A stretch of DNA of 64,000 nucleotides, from positions 147,110-211,109 of the forward strand of contig CAVSRM010000011.1 of NCBI GenBank assembly GCA_963730365.1, in the 5' to 3' direction. Below are positions 48,145 through 56,340 of the stretch, one piece after another (position 1 is the first letter of the stretch; every line of letters starts with the position of its first letter). The notes below the pieces were generated by a model, which saw only the letters and a program-made list of their open reading frames with translations, was not told where the DNA came from and searched no databases. This DNA comes from Fodinibacter sp963730365 (lineage in GTDB: Bacteria; Actinomycetota; Actinomycetes; Actinomycetales; Dermatophilaceae). The translations under genes were made by a program, and so were the position numbers.

Positions 48145-48375
48145 CTCCACGTCGCCACGGTATTGGCCACCGCCGACCTCGCGATGATGTTGTCCACAGC
48201 CCACGCACCCGGTCGTCGAACCACGCGGGTGCCGTTGTGTGGGGGTCCGTCCGGTGGACGCCGGACGTCAAGGCGCCCAGGTCGCGGCATGCCCAATGTC
48301 ACAGTCCCACATCGGTCCACCGGGTCTACCGTGGAGACAGAGGTGTATGTCAATCCCCACCGCCCGGGAGGCGTG

Positions 48376-49572
48376 ATGGTGGAGACCCGGTTGATCGACG
48401 TCGATGGTCTGCAGTCGCTCATCGACGGCCTCCTCACCATGGGGTACACGGTGATCGGACCGACGCTGAGGTCCGGAGCGATCGTCAACGCACCGATCCG
48501 CGGACTGGACGACCTGCCACGGGGGTGGGGGGACGAGCAGGCTCCCGGCAGCTATCGGCTTCGCCGCCGTGACGACGGTGCCCTGTTCGGCTTCGCTGCC
48601 CCTGCCCAGTCGGCCAAGCCCGTCTTCTTCCCCACCGAGCAGGTGTTGTGGCGGGGTCGGCGCACCCCGGACCGCCGCGGCCTGGAGGTCGACCCGGAGG
48701 TGGGGGCCGATGCCGACGCGGCGGGGGACGGCCCGCCCTACGCGCTCCTCGGCGTGCGGTCCTGCGACCTCAGCGCCGTGGGCATCCACGACACCGTCCT
48801 GTCGGGGCGCGGCTTCGGTGACGCGCACTACGCCCGCCGCCGGTCGGAGGCGTTCATCGTCGCGGTCGCGTGCTCCGAACCGGGTGGCAGCTGCTTCTGC
48901 GCCTCGATGGGAACGGGGCCGAGGCCCGAGTCGGGCCGCGGCGCCCCGTTCGACCTGTCGCTGACCGAGGTGCTCGACGGCGGGCACCGTTTCGTCGTCG
49001 AGGTCGGCACCGAGCGCGGAGCAGAGGTCCTCGACGCCGCGGGCGCCGGGCCCGCCGCCCGGCGGGACGTCGACGCGGCGGATGCAGTGACCGACCGGGC
49101 CGCCGGGCGGATGGGTCGTCGCCTCGACACCCGTGGGCTCAAGGAGCTGCTCTACGCGAGCGCCGACAGCCCGCAGTGGTCCGAGGTGGCGTCGCGGTGC
49201 CTGTCGTGCACGAACTGCACGATGGTGTGCCCCACCTGCTTCTGCACCACCGTCGAGGACGTCACCGACCTCTCGGGCGAGGAGGTGGAGCGGCACCGGG
49301 TCTGGGACTCGTGCTTCACCTCGGCGTTCTCCTACATCCACGGCGGCACCGTTCGCGAGTCGTCATCGTCGCGGTACCGGCAGTGGATGACGCACAAGCT
49401 GGCGGCCTGGCAGGACCAGTTCGGCTCCTCGGGCTGCGTGGGCTGCGGCCGCTGCATCACGTGGTGCCCGGCCGCGATCGACATCACCGCGGAGGCCGCC
49501 TCGCTGCGCGGGCTTCCCGGGTCGAACCTGCCCGAGGACACCCCGTCCCCGGTCGTTCCCGGAGGCGTGTGA
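48376..49572 (+). CDS. hyhB: [NiFe]-hydrogenase iron-sulfur subunit, group 3b beta-like
   Basis: 398 aa. ATG 48376 is chosen over GTG 48373 because GGGAGG at 48366-48371 is well spaced only for the ATG. The C-terminal third has two 4Fe-4S motifs: CLSCTNCTMVCPTC near 275-288 and CVGCGRCITWCP near 355-366. The N-terminal region resembles the HydB/AsrA family of sulfhydrogenase and sulfite reductase subunits (ALLGVRSCDLSAVGIHD). It passes electrons between the hydrogenase module and the flavin subunit. First gene of the hydrogenase operon and divergent from the FtsK-like gene over 231 bp. No DosR or CRP box could be called with confidence. Confidence 0.87.
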   Translation: MVETRLIDVDGLQSLIDGLLTMGYTVIGPTLRSGAIVNAPIRGLDDLPRGWGDEQAPGSYRLRRRDDGALFGFAAPAQSAKPVFFPTEQVLWRGRRTPDRRGLEVDPEVGADADAAGDGPPYALLGVRSCDLSAVGIHDTVLSGRGFGDAHYARRRSEAFIVAVACSEPGGSCFCASMGTGPRPESGRGAPFDLSLTEVLDGGHRFVVEVGTERGAEVLDAAGAGPAARRDVDAADAVTDRAAGRMGRRLDTRGLKELLYASADSPQWSEVASRCLSCTNCTMVCPTCFCTTVEDVTDLSGEEVERHRVWDSCFTSAFSYIHGGTVRESSSSRYRQWMTHKLAAWQDQFGSSGCVGCGRCITWCPAAIDITAEAASLRGLPGSNLPEDTPSPVVPGGV

Positions 49573-49582
49573 AGGAGCAGTC

Positions 49583-50044
49583 GTGCAGACCATCGCGGAG
49601 TACCTCCCCCAGCACCCGTTCTTCCAGGGGCTCGATGAGTCGGTGGCCGCCCTCCTCGCGGGGTGCGCGCGCAACGTGCACTTCCGCCCGGGCCAGCACC
49701 TCTTCCACGAGGGTCAGCCCGCAGACACGTTCTACGTCGTGCGGCGCGGCCGGGTCGCCCTCGAGGTGCACACTCCCGCGGGGCCGGCCGTGGTCGTGGA
49801 CACCGCCCACGAGGACGACGTCGTGGGGTGGTCCTGGATCGTGCCGCCCTACCGCTGGACCTTCGACGCCCATGCGACCGAGGAGACCAGCGCGATCGCG
49901 TTCGACGGTGCCTGCCTGCGCGAGAAGGCCGCCGCTGACCCGGCCGTCGGCTACGCGCTGATGCAGCGGGTCGTGAAGGTGATGTCCGCCCGGGTGCAGT
50001 CGGCGCGGATCCGACTCCTCGACCTCTACGGGGCCCGGACATGA
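49583..50044 (+). CDS. Cyclic-nucleotide-binding-type (Crp fold) protein without HTH
   Basis: 153 aa from GTG 49583 with AAGGAG upstream. One cNMP-binding beta-roll: FRPGQHLFHEGQPADTFYVVRRGRVALEV, then the region that should hold the phosphate cassette (GWSWIVPPYRWTFDAHA), which lacks the G-E-x-x-L-x-x-x-x-R-A/S pattern needed to bind cAMP. There is no DNA-binding domain; the C-terminus is a single helix (VGYALMQRVVKVMSARVQSAR). It lies inside the hydrogenase operon and overlaps the flavin-subunit start by 4 nt, so it may be a structural or regulatory subunit rather than a transcription factor. Confidence 0.8.
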   Translation: MQTIAEYLPQHPFFQGLDESVAALLAGCARNVHFRPGQHLFHEGQPADTFYVVRRGRVALEVHTPAGPAVVVDTAHEDDVVGWSWIVPPYRWTFDAHATEETSAIAFDGACLREKAAADPAVGYALMQRVVKVMSARVQSARIRLLDLYGART

Positions 50045-50904
50045 CCACGTCGACCGGCCGCGTCACCGGCACGCCCCCGCTGGAGGACCCCTTCCTGCCG
50101 CGCCGGTTCGTCGTCGGGCGCCGGCGCCAGGACACCCGCGACACGTACACCCTGGTGCTCGACCCGGTCGACGGTGTTCCGCTGACCTTCGCACCCGGCC
50201 AGTTCACGATGATGCTCGCCTTCGGCGTGGGGGAGGCCCCCATCTCCATCAGCGGTGACCCGGCCCATCCGGAACGGCTCGAGCACACGGTCCGCGACGT
50301 CGGCGCCGTGACGGGCTCGCTGGTGCGGGCCGCGCCGGGCACCGAGCTCGGCATCCGGGGTCCGTTCGGCACCGGCTGGGAGGTGGCCTCGGGCCGCGGC
50401 GGCGACGTCGTGTTCGTCGCCGGTGGCATCGGGCTCGCACCCCTGCGCCCGGCCGTCCTCGAGGTGTGCGCCTCACGGTCCGACTACGGACGGGTGCTGC
50501 TCCTCTACGGCGCGCGGACTCCGGAGGACGTCCTCTTCGGCGACGACCTCCAGCGGTGGGGCCGCGACCACGAGATCGACGTCCAGGTGACGGTCGACAA
50601 CGGCCAGCACGCCTGGCGGGGCCGGGTCGGCCTGGTCACCCAGCTCATCGCCCGGGGTGGGTTCGATGCGACGAACACCCTGGCTCTCGTCTGCGGGCCC
50701 GAGGTGATGATGCGGTATGCCGGGGCGGCGCTGGCCGAGCGCGGCGTGCCCCCCACCCGGCTGCGGCTGTCGATGGAGCGCAACATGATGTGCGGTGTCG
50801 GCCTGTGCGGCCACTGCCAGCTGCGCGAGCTGTTCATCTGCGTCGACGGCCCGGTGCTCACCTACGACGTGCTCGAACCCCTCATGGCCAGAGCGGAGCT
50901 GTAG
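50041..50904 (+). CDS. hyhG: Hydrogenase FAD/NAD(P)-binding gamma subunit
   Basis: 287 aa; ATG 50041 overlaps the previous stop. Ferredoxin-NADP reductase fold: the FAD domain comes first (APGQFTMMLAFGVGEAPISISG), then the NAD(P) domain (VVFVAGGIGLAPLRPAVLE; VCGPEVMMRYAGAAL). The C-terminus carries a four-Cys 2Fe-2S site (CGVGLCGHCQLRELFIC). It is the diaphorase part of group-3b hydrogenases and links H2 oxidation or proton reduction to NAD(P). Same family as dihydroorotate dehydrogenase PyrK and sulfhydrogenase HydG. Confidence 0.9.
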   Translation: MTTSTGRVTGTPPLEDPFLPRRFVVGRRRQDTRDTYTLVLDPVDGVPLTFAPGQFTMMLAFGVGEAPISISGDPAHPERLEHTVRDVGAVTGSLVRAAPGTELGIRGPFGTGWEVASGRGGDVVFVAGGIGLAPLRPAVLEVCASRSDYGRVLLLYGARTPEDVLFGDDLQRWGRDHEIDVQVTVDNGQHAWRGRVGLVTQLIARGGFDATNTLALVCGPEVMMRYAGAALAERGVPPTRLRLSMERNMMCGVGLCGHCQLRELFICVDGPVLTYDVLEPLMARAEL

Positions 50905-50906
50905 CG

Positions 50907-51758
50907 ATGTCCTTCACCGAGAGCCACGACCTGCTTCCCGCCGGCACCACGCGGAGGCGACCGACGCTGGCCGTGTGGAAGTTCGCCTCCTGTGACGGCT
51001 GCCAGCTGACCCTCCTCAACTGTGAGGACGAGCTGATGGCCGTGGCGGGGCTCGTGGAGATCGCCTACTTCCCCGAGGCGACCCGCGCCGTGGTCGAGGG
51101 GCCCTACGACGTCTCCCTCGTCGAGGGCTCGATCACGACCCCGGGCGACCTCGAGCGCATCCAGCAGGTCCGCGAGGTGTCCCACCGGCTCGTCACGATC
51201 GGTGCGTGCGCCACCTCCGGCGGCATCCAGGCGCTGCGCAACTTCGGTGACGTCGCCGAGTTCCGCTCCATCGTCTACGCGCACCCCGAGTACCTCTCGA
51301 CGCTGTCCCGGGCGACTCCGATCTCCGCCCACGTCGCGGTGGACTTCGAGCTGCGGGGATGCCCGGTGGACAAGCACCAGCTGCTCGAGGTGCTCGCCGC
51401 ATCCATCCAGGGCCGACGACCCCACATCTCCTCGCACAGCGTGTGCGTGGAGTGCAAGCGACGCGGCACCGTCTGCGTCACGGTCGCTCAGGGCACGCCG
51501 TGCCTCGGGCCGGTGACCCAGGCGGGCTGCGGCGCGCTGTGCCCGACCTTCGAGCGGGGCTGCTACGGCTGCTTCGGGCCCCAGGACACCCCGAACACCT
51601 CGGGCATCGCCGCCCGGCTCACCGAGCTGGGCATGGGCGAGGACGAGGTGATGCGGGTCTTCCGGACCTTCAACGCCGCGGCGGAGCCGTTCCGGCGGGA
51701 GAGCGAGCGGCACGAGCCGGCGAAGCGGGCGGGAACCACCGAGGAGGCGGGCCGATGA
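50907..51758 (+). CDS. hyhS: Hydrogenase small (delta) subunit
   Basis: 283 aa from ATG 50907, 2 bp after the previous stop. The proximal-cluster motif CDGC is at 29-32 (WKFASCDGCQLTLLNCEDEL), and further ligands lie in IGACATSGGIQ. The C-terminal half carries more Cys groups (CVECKRRGTVC, PCLGPVTQAGCGALCPTFERGCYGCFGP), which provide medial and distal 4Fe-4S clusters. No Tat signal is present, so the enzyme is cytosolic, as expected for group 3. Stop overlaps the large-subunit ATG. Confidence 0.92.
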   Translation: MSFTESHDLLPAGTTRRRPTLAVWKFASCDGCQLTLLNCEDELMAVAGLVEIAYFPEATRAVVEGPYDVSLVEGSITTPGDLERIQQVREVSHRLVTIGACATSGGIQALRNFGDVAEFRSIVYAHPEYLSTLSRATPISAHVAVDFELRGCPVDKHQLLEVLAASIQGRRPHISSHSVCVECKRRGTVCVTVAQGTPCLGPVTQAGCGALCPTFERGCYGCFGPQDTPNTSGIAARLTELGMGEDEVMRVFRTFNAAAEPFRRESERHEPAKRAGTTEEAGR

Positions 51759-53065
51759 CGCACAAGCTCACCGACGGAGGTCAGGTCATGCACGTGGGCA
51801 CCCTGGCCCGCGTCGAGGGGGAGGGGGCGATGCACATCGAGTACCGCGACGGCGTCGTCTCACAGGTGCAGCTGCGCATCTACGAGCCCCCGAGGTTCTA
51901 CGAGGCGTTCCTGCGGGGCCGGGCGCACACGGAGCCACCGGACATCACCGCGAGGATCTGCGGAATCTGTCCGGTGGCCTACCAGACGAGCGCCTGCTGG
52001 GCGGTCGAGGACGCCTGCGGTGTCGAGGTGACCGAGCAGATCCGGGCGATGCGCAGGCTGTTGTACTGCGGCGAGTGGGTCGAGAGCCACGCCCTGCACA
52101 TCTTCCTGCTCCACGCCCCCGACTTCCTCGGCTACGACGGCGCCATCGAGATGGCGGCCGACCATCCCCAGGTCGTCGAACGAGGGCTGCGCATCAAGAA
52201 GGCCGGCAACGACCTCATGGAGGTCGTCGGCGGCCGCTCGATCCACCCCGTCAACGTCCGGGTCGGCGGCTTCTACCGGATGCCGACCCGTGAGGAGCTC
52301 CGGGCGGTGCGCGGCCGCCTCGAGCGCGCGCTCGAGGATGCGCTGGCGACGGTGCACCTCGTCGCCGGGTTCGACTTTCCCGACATGGAGCAGCCCTACG
52401 AGTACCTGTCGCTGCGGCCGGAGAGCGGGTACCCCATCGAGGCCGGCAGCGTCGTCACGTCGTCGGGCGGGGCCTTCCCCGTGCGTGACGTCGGCGAGCA
52501 CATCCGCGAGTTCCACGTCGAGCACTCCAACGCCCTGCACGCCCGCCTCGACGGGTCGCTGGAGCCCTACTCCGTCGGGCCGCTCGCCCGGTACTCCCTG
52601 AACTCGGACCGGCTCTCCTCACTGTCGAAGGAGGCGGCTGCGGATGCCGGGCTCGGCCCGACCTGCCGGAACCCGTTCCGGTCGATCGTCGTCCGGGGTG
52701 TCGAGCTCGTCGAGGCCCTCGTCGAGGCGTTGCGGATCATCGACGGCTGGACCGACGGTTCCGTGCCGAGTGTCCCCGTGCCGCCGCGGGCCGGGGAGGG
52801 CTTCGGCGCCAGCGAGGCCCCGCGCGGCACCCTCTTCCACCGCTACGTCCTCGACGAGGGTGGGATCATCCGGGACGCGCAGATCATCCCGCCCACGTCG
52901 CAGAACCAGCGCAGTGTCGAAGCCGACCTGCGCACGATGGTCCAGGCCTGGTCGGGGCTCGACGACCACGCCCTCCAGCACCGCTGCGAGCAGGCCATCC
53001 GCAACTACGACCCGTGCATCTCCTGCGCGACCCACTTCCTCGACCTCACCGTGGACCGACGATGA
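51755..53065 (+). CDS. hyhL: [NiFe]-hydrogenase large (alpha) subunit
   Basis: 436 aa; ATG 51755 overlaps the small-subunit stop by 4 nt. Nickel ligands are complete: C69 and C72 in ARICGICPVAYQ (L1) and C421 and C424 in DPCISCATH (L2, 419-427). After H427 there are nine residues (FLDLTVDRR) that the maturation protease should remove once nickel is inserted. The short form (about 430 aa) and the absence of an export partner fit the cytosolic group 3b enzymes, known as sulfhydrogenase or NADP-linked hydrogenase. Confidence 0.93.
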   Translation: MTHKLTDGGQVMHVGTLARVEGEGAMHIEYRDGVVSQVQLRIYEPPRFYEAFLRGRAHTEPPDITARICGICPVAYQTSACWAVEDACGVEVTEQIRAMRRLLYCGEWVESHALHIFLLHAPDFLGYDGAIEMAADHPQVVERGLRIKKAGNDLMEVVGGRSIHPVNVRVGGFYRMPTREELRAVRGRLERALEDALATVHLVAGFDFPDMEQPYEYLSLRPESGYPIEAGSVVTSSGGAFPVRDVGEHIREFHVEHSNALHARLDGSLEPYSVGPLARYSLNSDRLSSLSKEAAADAGLGPTCRNPFRSIVVRGVELVEALVEALRIIDGWTDGSVPSVPVPPRAGEGFGASEAPRGTLFHRYVLDEGGIIRDAQIIPPTSQNQRSVEADLRTMVQAWSGLDDHALQHRCEQAIRNYDPCISCATHFLDLTVDRR

Positions 53066-53592
53066 GCCCGGGCAGGGTCCTCGTGGTCGGGCTCGGGAGC
53101 CCCGACCGGGGCGACGACGCCGTCGGCCTGCACGTCGCCCGGGGCATCGCCGCGCAGGGGGACCCGTGGGTGGAGGTCGTCGAGCACGGTGACCCCACTG
53201 ACCTGGTCGAGCTCTGGAGGGACCGCGAGCGGGTCGTGGTCGTGGACGCCGTCCGCTCGGCCGGCAGTGTCCCACCGGGAACGCTCACGCTGCTCGAGAC
53301 CGGTGCCGGCCTCGATCCCTGGACCGACGGTGCGTGGGAGCAGACCGGCCGCGGCGGCACCCACGCCTTCGGGCTCGCCACGGCCGTCGAGCTGGCCCGG
53401 GCCCTGCACCGCCTTCCGGGCCACCTCACGGTGCTCGGCGTCGAGGCGGCGGGCTTCGCGCAGGGTGCGCCGCTGTCGCCGCCCGTCGCGGCTGCGGTTC
53501 CCGCCGCGGTCGGCGCCGTGCTCGACGTCGTCGCGGACGCGTTCGCCACCCCGGTCACCTACGAGAGGGGATGGGCCGATGTGCCTCGGTGA
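53062..53592 (+). CDS. Hydrogenase maturation endopeptidase
   Basis: 176 aa; ATG 53062 overlaps the large-subunit stop by 4 nt. The HycI/HupD/HybD family marks are present: VVGLGSPDRGDDAVGLHVAR at the N-terminus (nickel-sensing Asp/Glu position), VVVVDAVRSAG in the middle and GTHAFGLATAVELA near the His ligand. The enzyme cuts the C-terminal extension of the large subunit after nickel insertion. Its place right behind that gene says which subunit it serves. Confidence 0.92.
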   Translation: MSPGRVLVVGLGSPDRGDDAVGLHVARGIAAQGDPWVEVVEHGDPTDLVELWRDRERVVVVDAVRSAGSVPPGTLTLLETGAGLDPWTDGAWEQTGRGGTHAFGLATAVELARALHRLPGHLTVLGVEAAGFAQGAPLSPPVAAAVPAAVGAVLDVVADAFATPVTYERGWADVPR

Positions 53593-53953
53593 GATCGCCC
53601 GGGTGGTGGAGGTCGGGCCGGAGCGCACGGCCCTGGTCCGCTCGCCGCAGCGGGACTCCCGGGTGTCGCTGCTGACCCTCGACGGACCGGTCGCCATGGG
53701 GGAGTGGCTGGTCTGCCACTCCGGCTTCGCGCTCGGCCGGGTCTCGGCGGAGGAGGCCCGCGCCGCGTCCTCCATCCGGGCCACGACCGGCACCGTCGCC
53801 GGCTCCGCCCCAACGACGTCTCCCGGCGTGACCTCCACCGCAGCGACCGCCGCTGCGGCGACCCGCACCGCAGCGACCGCCACAGCCCCGACCTCCGCTA
53901 CCGAGGCGGGGCCTGCCGCACCCCCTGTCATGACGAGGAAGGACCCACCATGA
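53579..53953 (+). CDS. hypC: HypC-family chaperone with long low-complexity tail
   Basis: 124 aa; ATG 53579 overlaps the protease gene by 14 nt. The conserved N-terminus MCLGEIARVVEV has the essential Cys2 that carries the Fe(CN)2CO unit with HypD. VSLLTLDGPVAMGEWLVCHSGFALGRVS completes the OB-like fold by residue 55-60. The last 60 residues are almost only Ala, Thr, Pro and Ser, beyond the usual 75-90-residue length; at DNA level this part has a run of gcgaccgcc-like units. The tail may be a linker or an expansion. HypA, B, D, E and F are not nearby. Confidence 0.9.
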   Translation: MCLGEIARVVEVGPERTALVRSPQRDSRVSLLTLDGPVAMGEWLVCHSGFALGRVSAEEARAASSIRATTGTVAGSAPTTSPGVTSTAATAAAATRTAATATAPTSATEAGPAAPPVMTRKDPP

Positions 53954-54879
53954 ACGCAACGCGACGCACCGGCATCCTGCTGGCCCTGATCACGGCGGCC
54001 ATCAGCGGGGTCGCGGTGTTCCTCAACTCCTTCGGCGTGAGGGCCTTCGGCAGCGCAACGGTCTACACGTCGGCCAAGAACCTCGTCGCCGCCGGGGTGC
54101 TCCTCGCCGTGGTCATGCTCGGCGCCCGCCACGGCGCGCGGCTGACCCGTCCCACCGGCCGGAGGCAGTGGCTGGCCCTGGTGTCGATCGGGATCATCGG
54201 CGGCAGCGTGCCGTTCGTGCTGTTCTTCGAGGGGCTGGCCCAGGCCTCCTCCCCGCAGGCGGCCTTCATCCACAAGACGCTCCTGCTCTGGGTGGCGCTG
54301 CTGGCGATCCCGTTCCTCGGTGAGCGGCTCCAGTGGGGACACTGGCTGGCCATCGGGCTCCTCGTCGTGGGCCAGGTGGGCCTGGCCGGTGGGCTGCCGA
54401 GCGCGTTCGGGGTGCCCGGGGCGCTGATCCTCGCCGCCACGGTGCTGTGGTCCGTCGAGGTCGTCGTGGCCAAGAGGCTGCTCGCCGACGTCTCGTCGTG
54501 GACGGTCGGGCTGGCAAGGATGGGGCTGGGGTCGGTGGCCCTGCTCGGCTGGCTCGCCGTGCGCGGTCAGCTCGCTGGCCTGTTCACGATGACGGCCGCA
54601 CAGGCCGGGTGGGCGCTGCTCACCGGCATGTTGCTCGCCGGCTACGTGGGCACCTGGTTCGCGGCCCTGTCGCGGGCGCAGGCACTCGACGTCACCGCCG
54701 TGCTCGTCCTTGCCGCCCCCGTCACGGCCGGCCTCAACGCGGCGGTGAACGGGGTCTCCCTCGCCCCTCAGGCGGCGTGGCTCGCGATGCTCCTGCTCGG
54801 CGGGGCGATGGTGGTCTGGCTCGCTGGCAGACGCACCGCCGTGGATGCCGGGCCCGCCCTGGCGGATGCGGGCGGCTAG
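53950..54879 (+). CDS. EamA-family (DMT) transporter
   Basis: 309 aa; ATG 53950 overlaps the HypC stop by 4 nt. Ten membrane segments in two EamA repeats (about 8-145 and 155-290). Patterns such as VPFVLFFEGLAQASSPQAAFIHKTLLLWVALLA and WFAALSRAQALDVTAVLVLAAPV are typical. EamA proteins export or import amino acids, metabolites or metals. Placement inside a hydrogenase operon raises nickel or a maturation metabolite as cargo, but this is inference. Confidence 0.85.
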   Translation: MNATRRTGILLALITAAISGVAVFLNSFGVRAFGSATVYTSAKNLVAAGVLLAVVMLGARHGARLTRPTGRRQWLALVSIGIIGGSVPFVLFFEGLAQASSPQAAFIHKTLLLWVALLAIPFLGERLQWGHWLAIGLLVVGQVGLAGGLPSAFGVPGALILAATVLWSVEVVVAKRLLADVSSWTVGLARMGLGSVALLGWLAVRGQLAGLFTMTAAQAGWALLTGMLLAGYVGTWFAALSRAQALDVTAVLVLAAPVTAGLNAAVNGVSLAPQAAWLAMLLLGGAMVVWLAGRRTAVDAGPALADAGG

Positions 54880-54883
54880 GGCG

Positions 54884-55654
54884 ATGCCCTCGCCGATCAG
54901 CGGTGCGCTGCGGTTCGCGGCCTACGCCTACCCCCCGAACGCCCTGGGTTACTGCGGCCCGGACGCGTCGCACCAGCTCCTCGAGCAGGTGGCCGCCGGC
55001 GTCGACGACCCGGACCTGCGCGGGCTAGCGCGTGGCTTCGAGGGTGCCTGGCCCTATCTGGAGCTCATCGCCGCCGCCAACGGGATCGGTGACGCCCTCG
55101 ACCCCCGCGTCGTCGAGGCCTACTGGGTCGGAAACGACCTGCTCCGCCAGGTCGGGCCCCGGCTGATGGGCGACTCCCTCGAGAGCCGGTTCCGCTCCCG
55201 GGCCGGGAGGTCCTGGCCCAGGATGGTCGACGCCGTGCCGGCGGGCGCGTTGCCGCACCACTCGTTCCACGTGTTCGGGGTCTACCCCTGGCTCGGCCTG
55301 TTGCGGGAGGGACGGGTCGAGGAGCCGCTCCACGTGCTCGACCGTTGCCGGGTCCGCTGGGGACAGGTCGTGTCGGTGTGCGGGGCCACGGCAGTCGTCC
55401 GGGCCCGGCCCCTGCGGTGGGACGGCCACCGATTGTTCCTCGCCGATGCGCACGACGAGGTGGCGGTGCTGCACCACGACGGTCACGCCCTCGCGGGCGC
55501 GGTTCGGGCCGGGGACTGGTGCTCGCTGCACTGGGACTGGGTCTGTGAGCGTCTCAGCCCGAGGCAGCTTGCCGACCTCGTGGGCCACACGCGGCGCCAG
55601 CTCCGGGTCGCCAACGGCACGCCGTTCCCCGCCCCGGCCGCGGTGCTCGCCTGA
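54884..55654 (+). CDS. DUF6390-like protein of the hydrogenase operon
   Basis: 256 aa from ATG 54884, 4 bp after the EamA stop; an in-frame start at 54845 would overlap. N-terminus SGALRFAAYAYPPNALGYCGPD, middle VEAYWVGNDLLRQVGPRL, later PHHSFHVFGVYPWLGLLREG. It has several conserved-looking Cys and His residues (YCGP, HHSFH, CSLHWDWVCERL) that could bind metal. I recall this family as DUF6390, seen with actinobacterial hydrogenase genes, but cannot check here. Soluble. Last gene of the operon; a cofactor or maturation role is inference. Confidence 0.7.
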   Translation: MPSPISGALRFAAYAYPPNALGYCGPDASHQLLEQVAAGVDDPDLRGLARGFEGAWPYLELIAAANGIGDALDPRVVEAYWVGNDLLRQVGPRLMGDSLESRFRSRAGRSWPRMVDAVPAGALPHHSFHVFGVYPWLGLLREGRVEEPLHVLDRCRVRWGQVVSVCGATAVVRARPLRWDGHRLFLADAHDEVAVLHHDGHALAGAVRAGDWCSLHWDWVCERLSPRQLADLVGHTRRQLRVANGTPFPAPAAVLA

Positions 55655-55804
55655 CGCCCTCACGCGCGTCCCGCCCTGGTACGGGTGCCGCGTCGTCCAC
55701 GGGTGTTCCGCTGTGCATCTCCGCGCAGCGACCGCCATCCTTCACGGCCGATCCCGTGCGCTCACGCCGTTGAGCGTGCCCCGCACCTGCTGGGTGGTTC
55801 CCCG

Positions 55805-56278
55805 CTACCGCCGCTCGGCAAGAGAGCGGATCCAGGGCATCACCGCAGTGGGATACAGGGGCAAGGGCTCCCTCGTGTCGTCGAAGGAGCGCCAGACGAC
55901 CGGCACGACGCTGCCATCGCTCTCCGTCAGGACGGCGTTCCTGGCAGCGGGCTGAGGATCGAGTCGGCCTGAGTACACGAACACGATTTCGTGCGCAGTC
56001 ACCCCATCGATCCGGAAGATGTTCTCCACGCTGGCCAGGAAGGCAGGGTTCTGGACCGTGGCTCCGAGCTCCTCGTCGACCTCGCGCAGGACCGCGTCGT
56101 GATGGCTCTCGCCGAACTCGACGCCCCCGCCGACGAGGCGGTGATAGCCGTGCGGGTTCTCAGTGGTCGGGGCGTTGAGGGTGACGGCATGGGCGGTGAG
56201 GTCATCGTTCGGCGCGATCAGCATCACCTTGACCCGGATGGAGCATCGATCTGCCGACACCCGGTCCAGCCTAGCCAT
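55805..56278 (-). CDS. NUDIX hydrolase
   Basis: 157 aa. The NUDIX box G-x5-E-x7-R-E-x2-E-E-x-G is complete in GGVEFGESHHDAVLREVDEELG. Before it, TENPHGYHRLVGGG is the usual lead-in strand. These enzymes hydrolyse nucleoside diphosphates linked to another group; the substrate is open. It faces the hydrogenase operon (convergent) and is divergent from the broken methyltransferase gene, in a region that begins to look accessory. Confidence 0.88.
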   Translation of the reverse strand: MARLDRVSADRCSIRVKVMLIAPNDDLTAHAVTLNAPTTENPHGYHRLVGGGVEFGESHHDAVLREVDEELGATVQNPAFLASVENIFRIDGVTAHEIVFVYSGRLDPQPAARNAVLTESDGSVVPVVWRSFDDTREPLPLYPTAVMPWIRSLAERR

Positions 56279-56340
56279 CGACCGAGCGCCTGCAACGAGA
56301 TTCGCTTGCGAGGCCGGGAGCGCAGGGACAGGCTCGGGGC

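Noticed and set aside
47110..48372. N-terminal extension of the hydrogenase FeS subunit frame (820 aa in total)
   Set aside because: This part is antisense to the FHA region of the FtsK-like gene and has no family features; the ATG at 48376 has a good ribosome site.
48145..48375. DosR or CRP box upstream of the hydrogenase operon
   Set aside because: I looked for the known consensus patterns; only weak partial matches are present.
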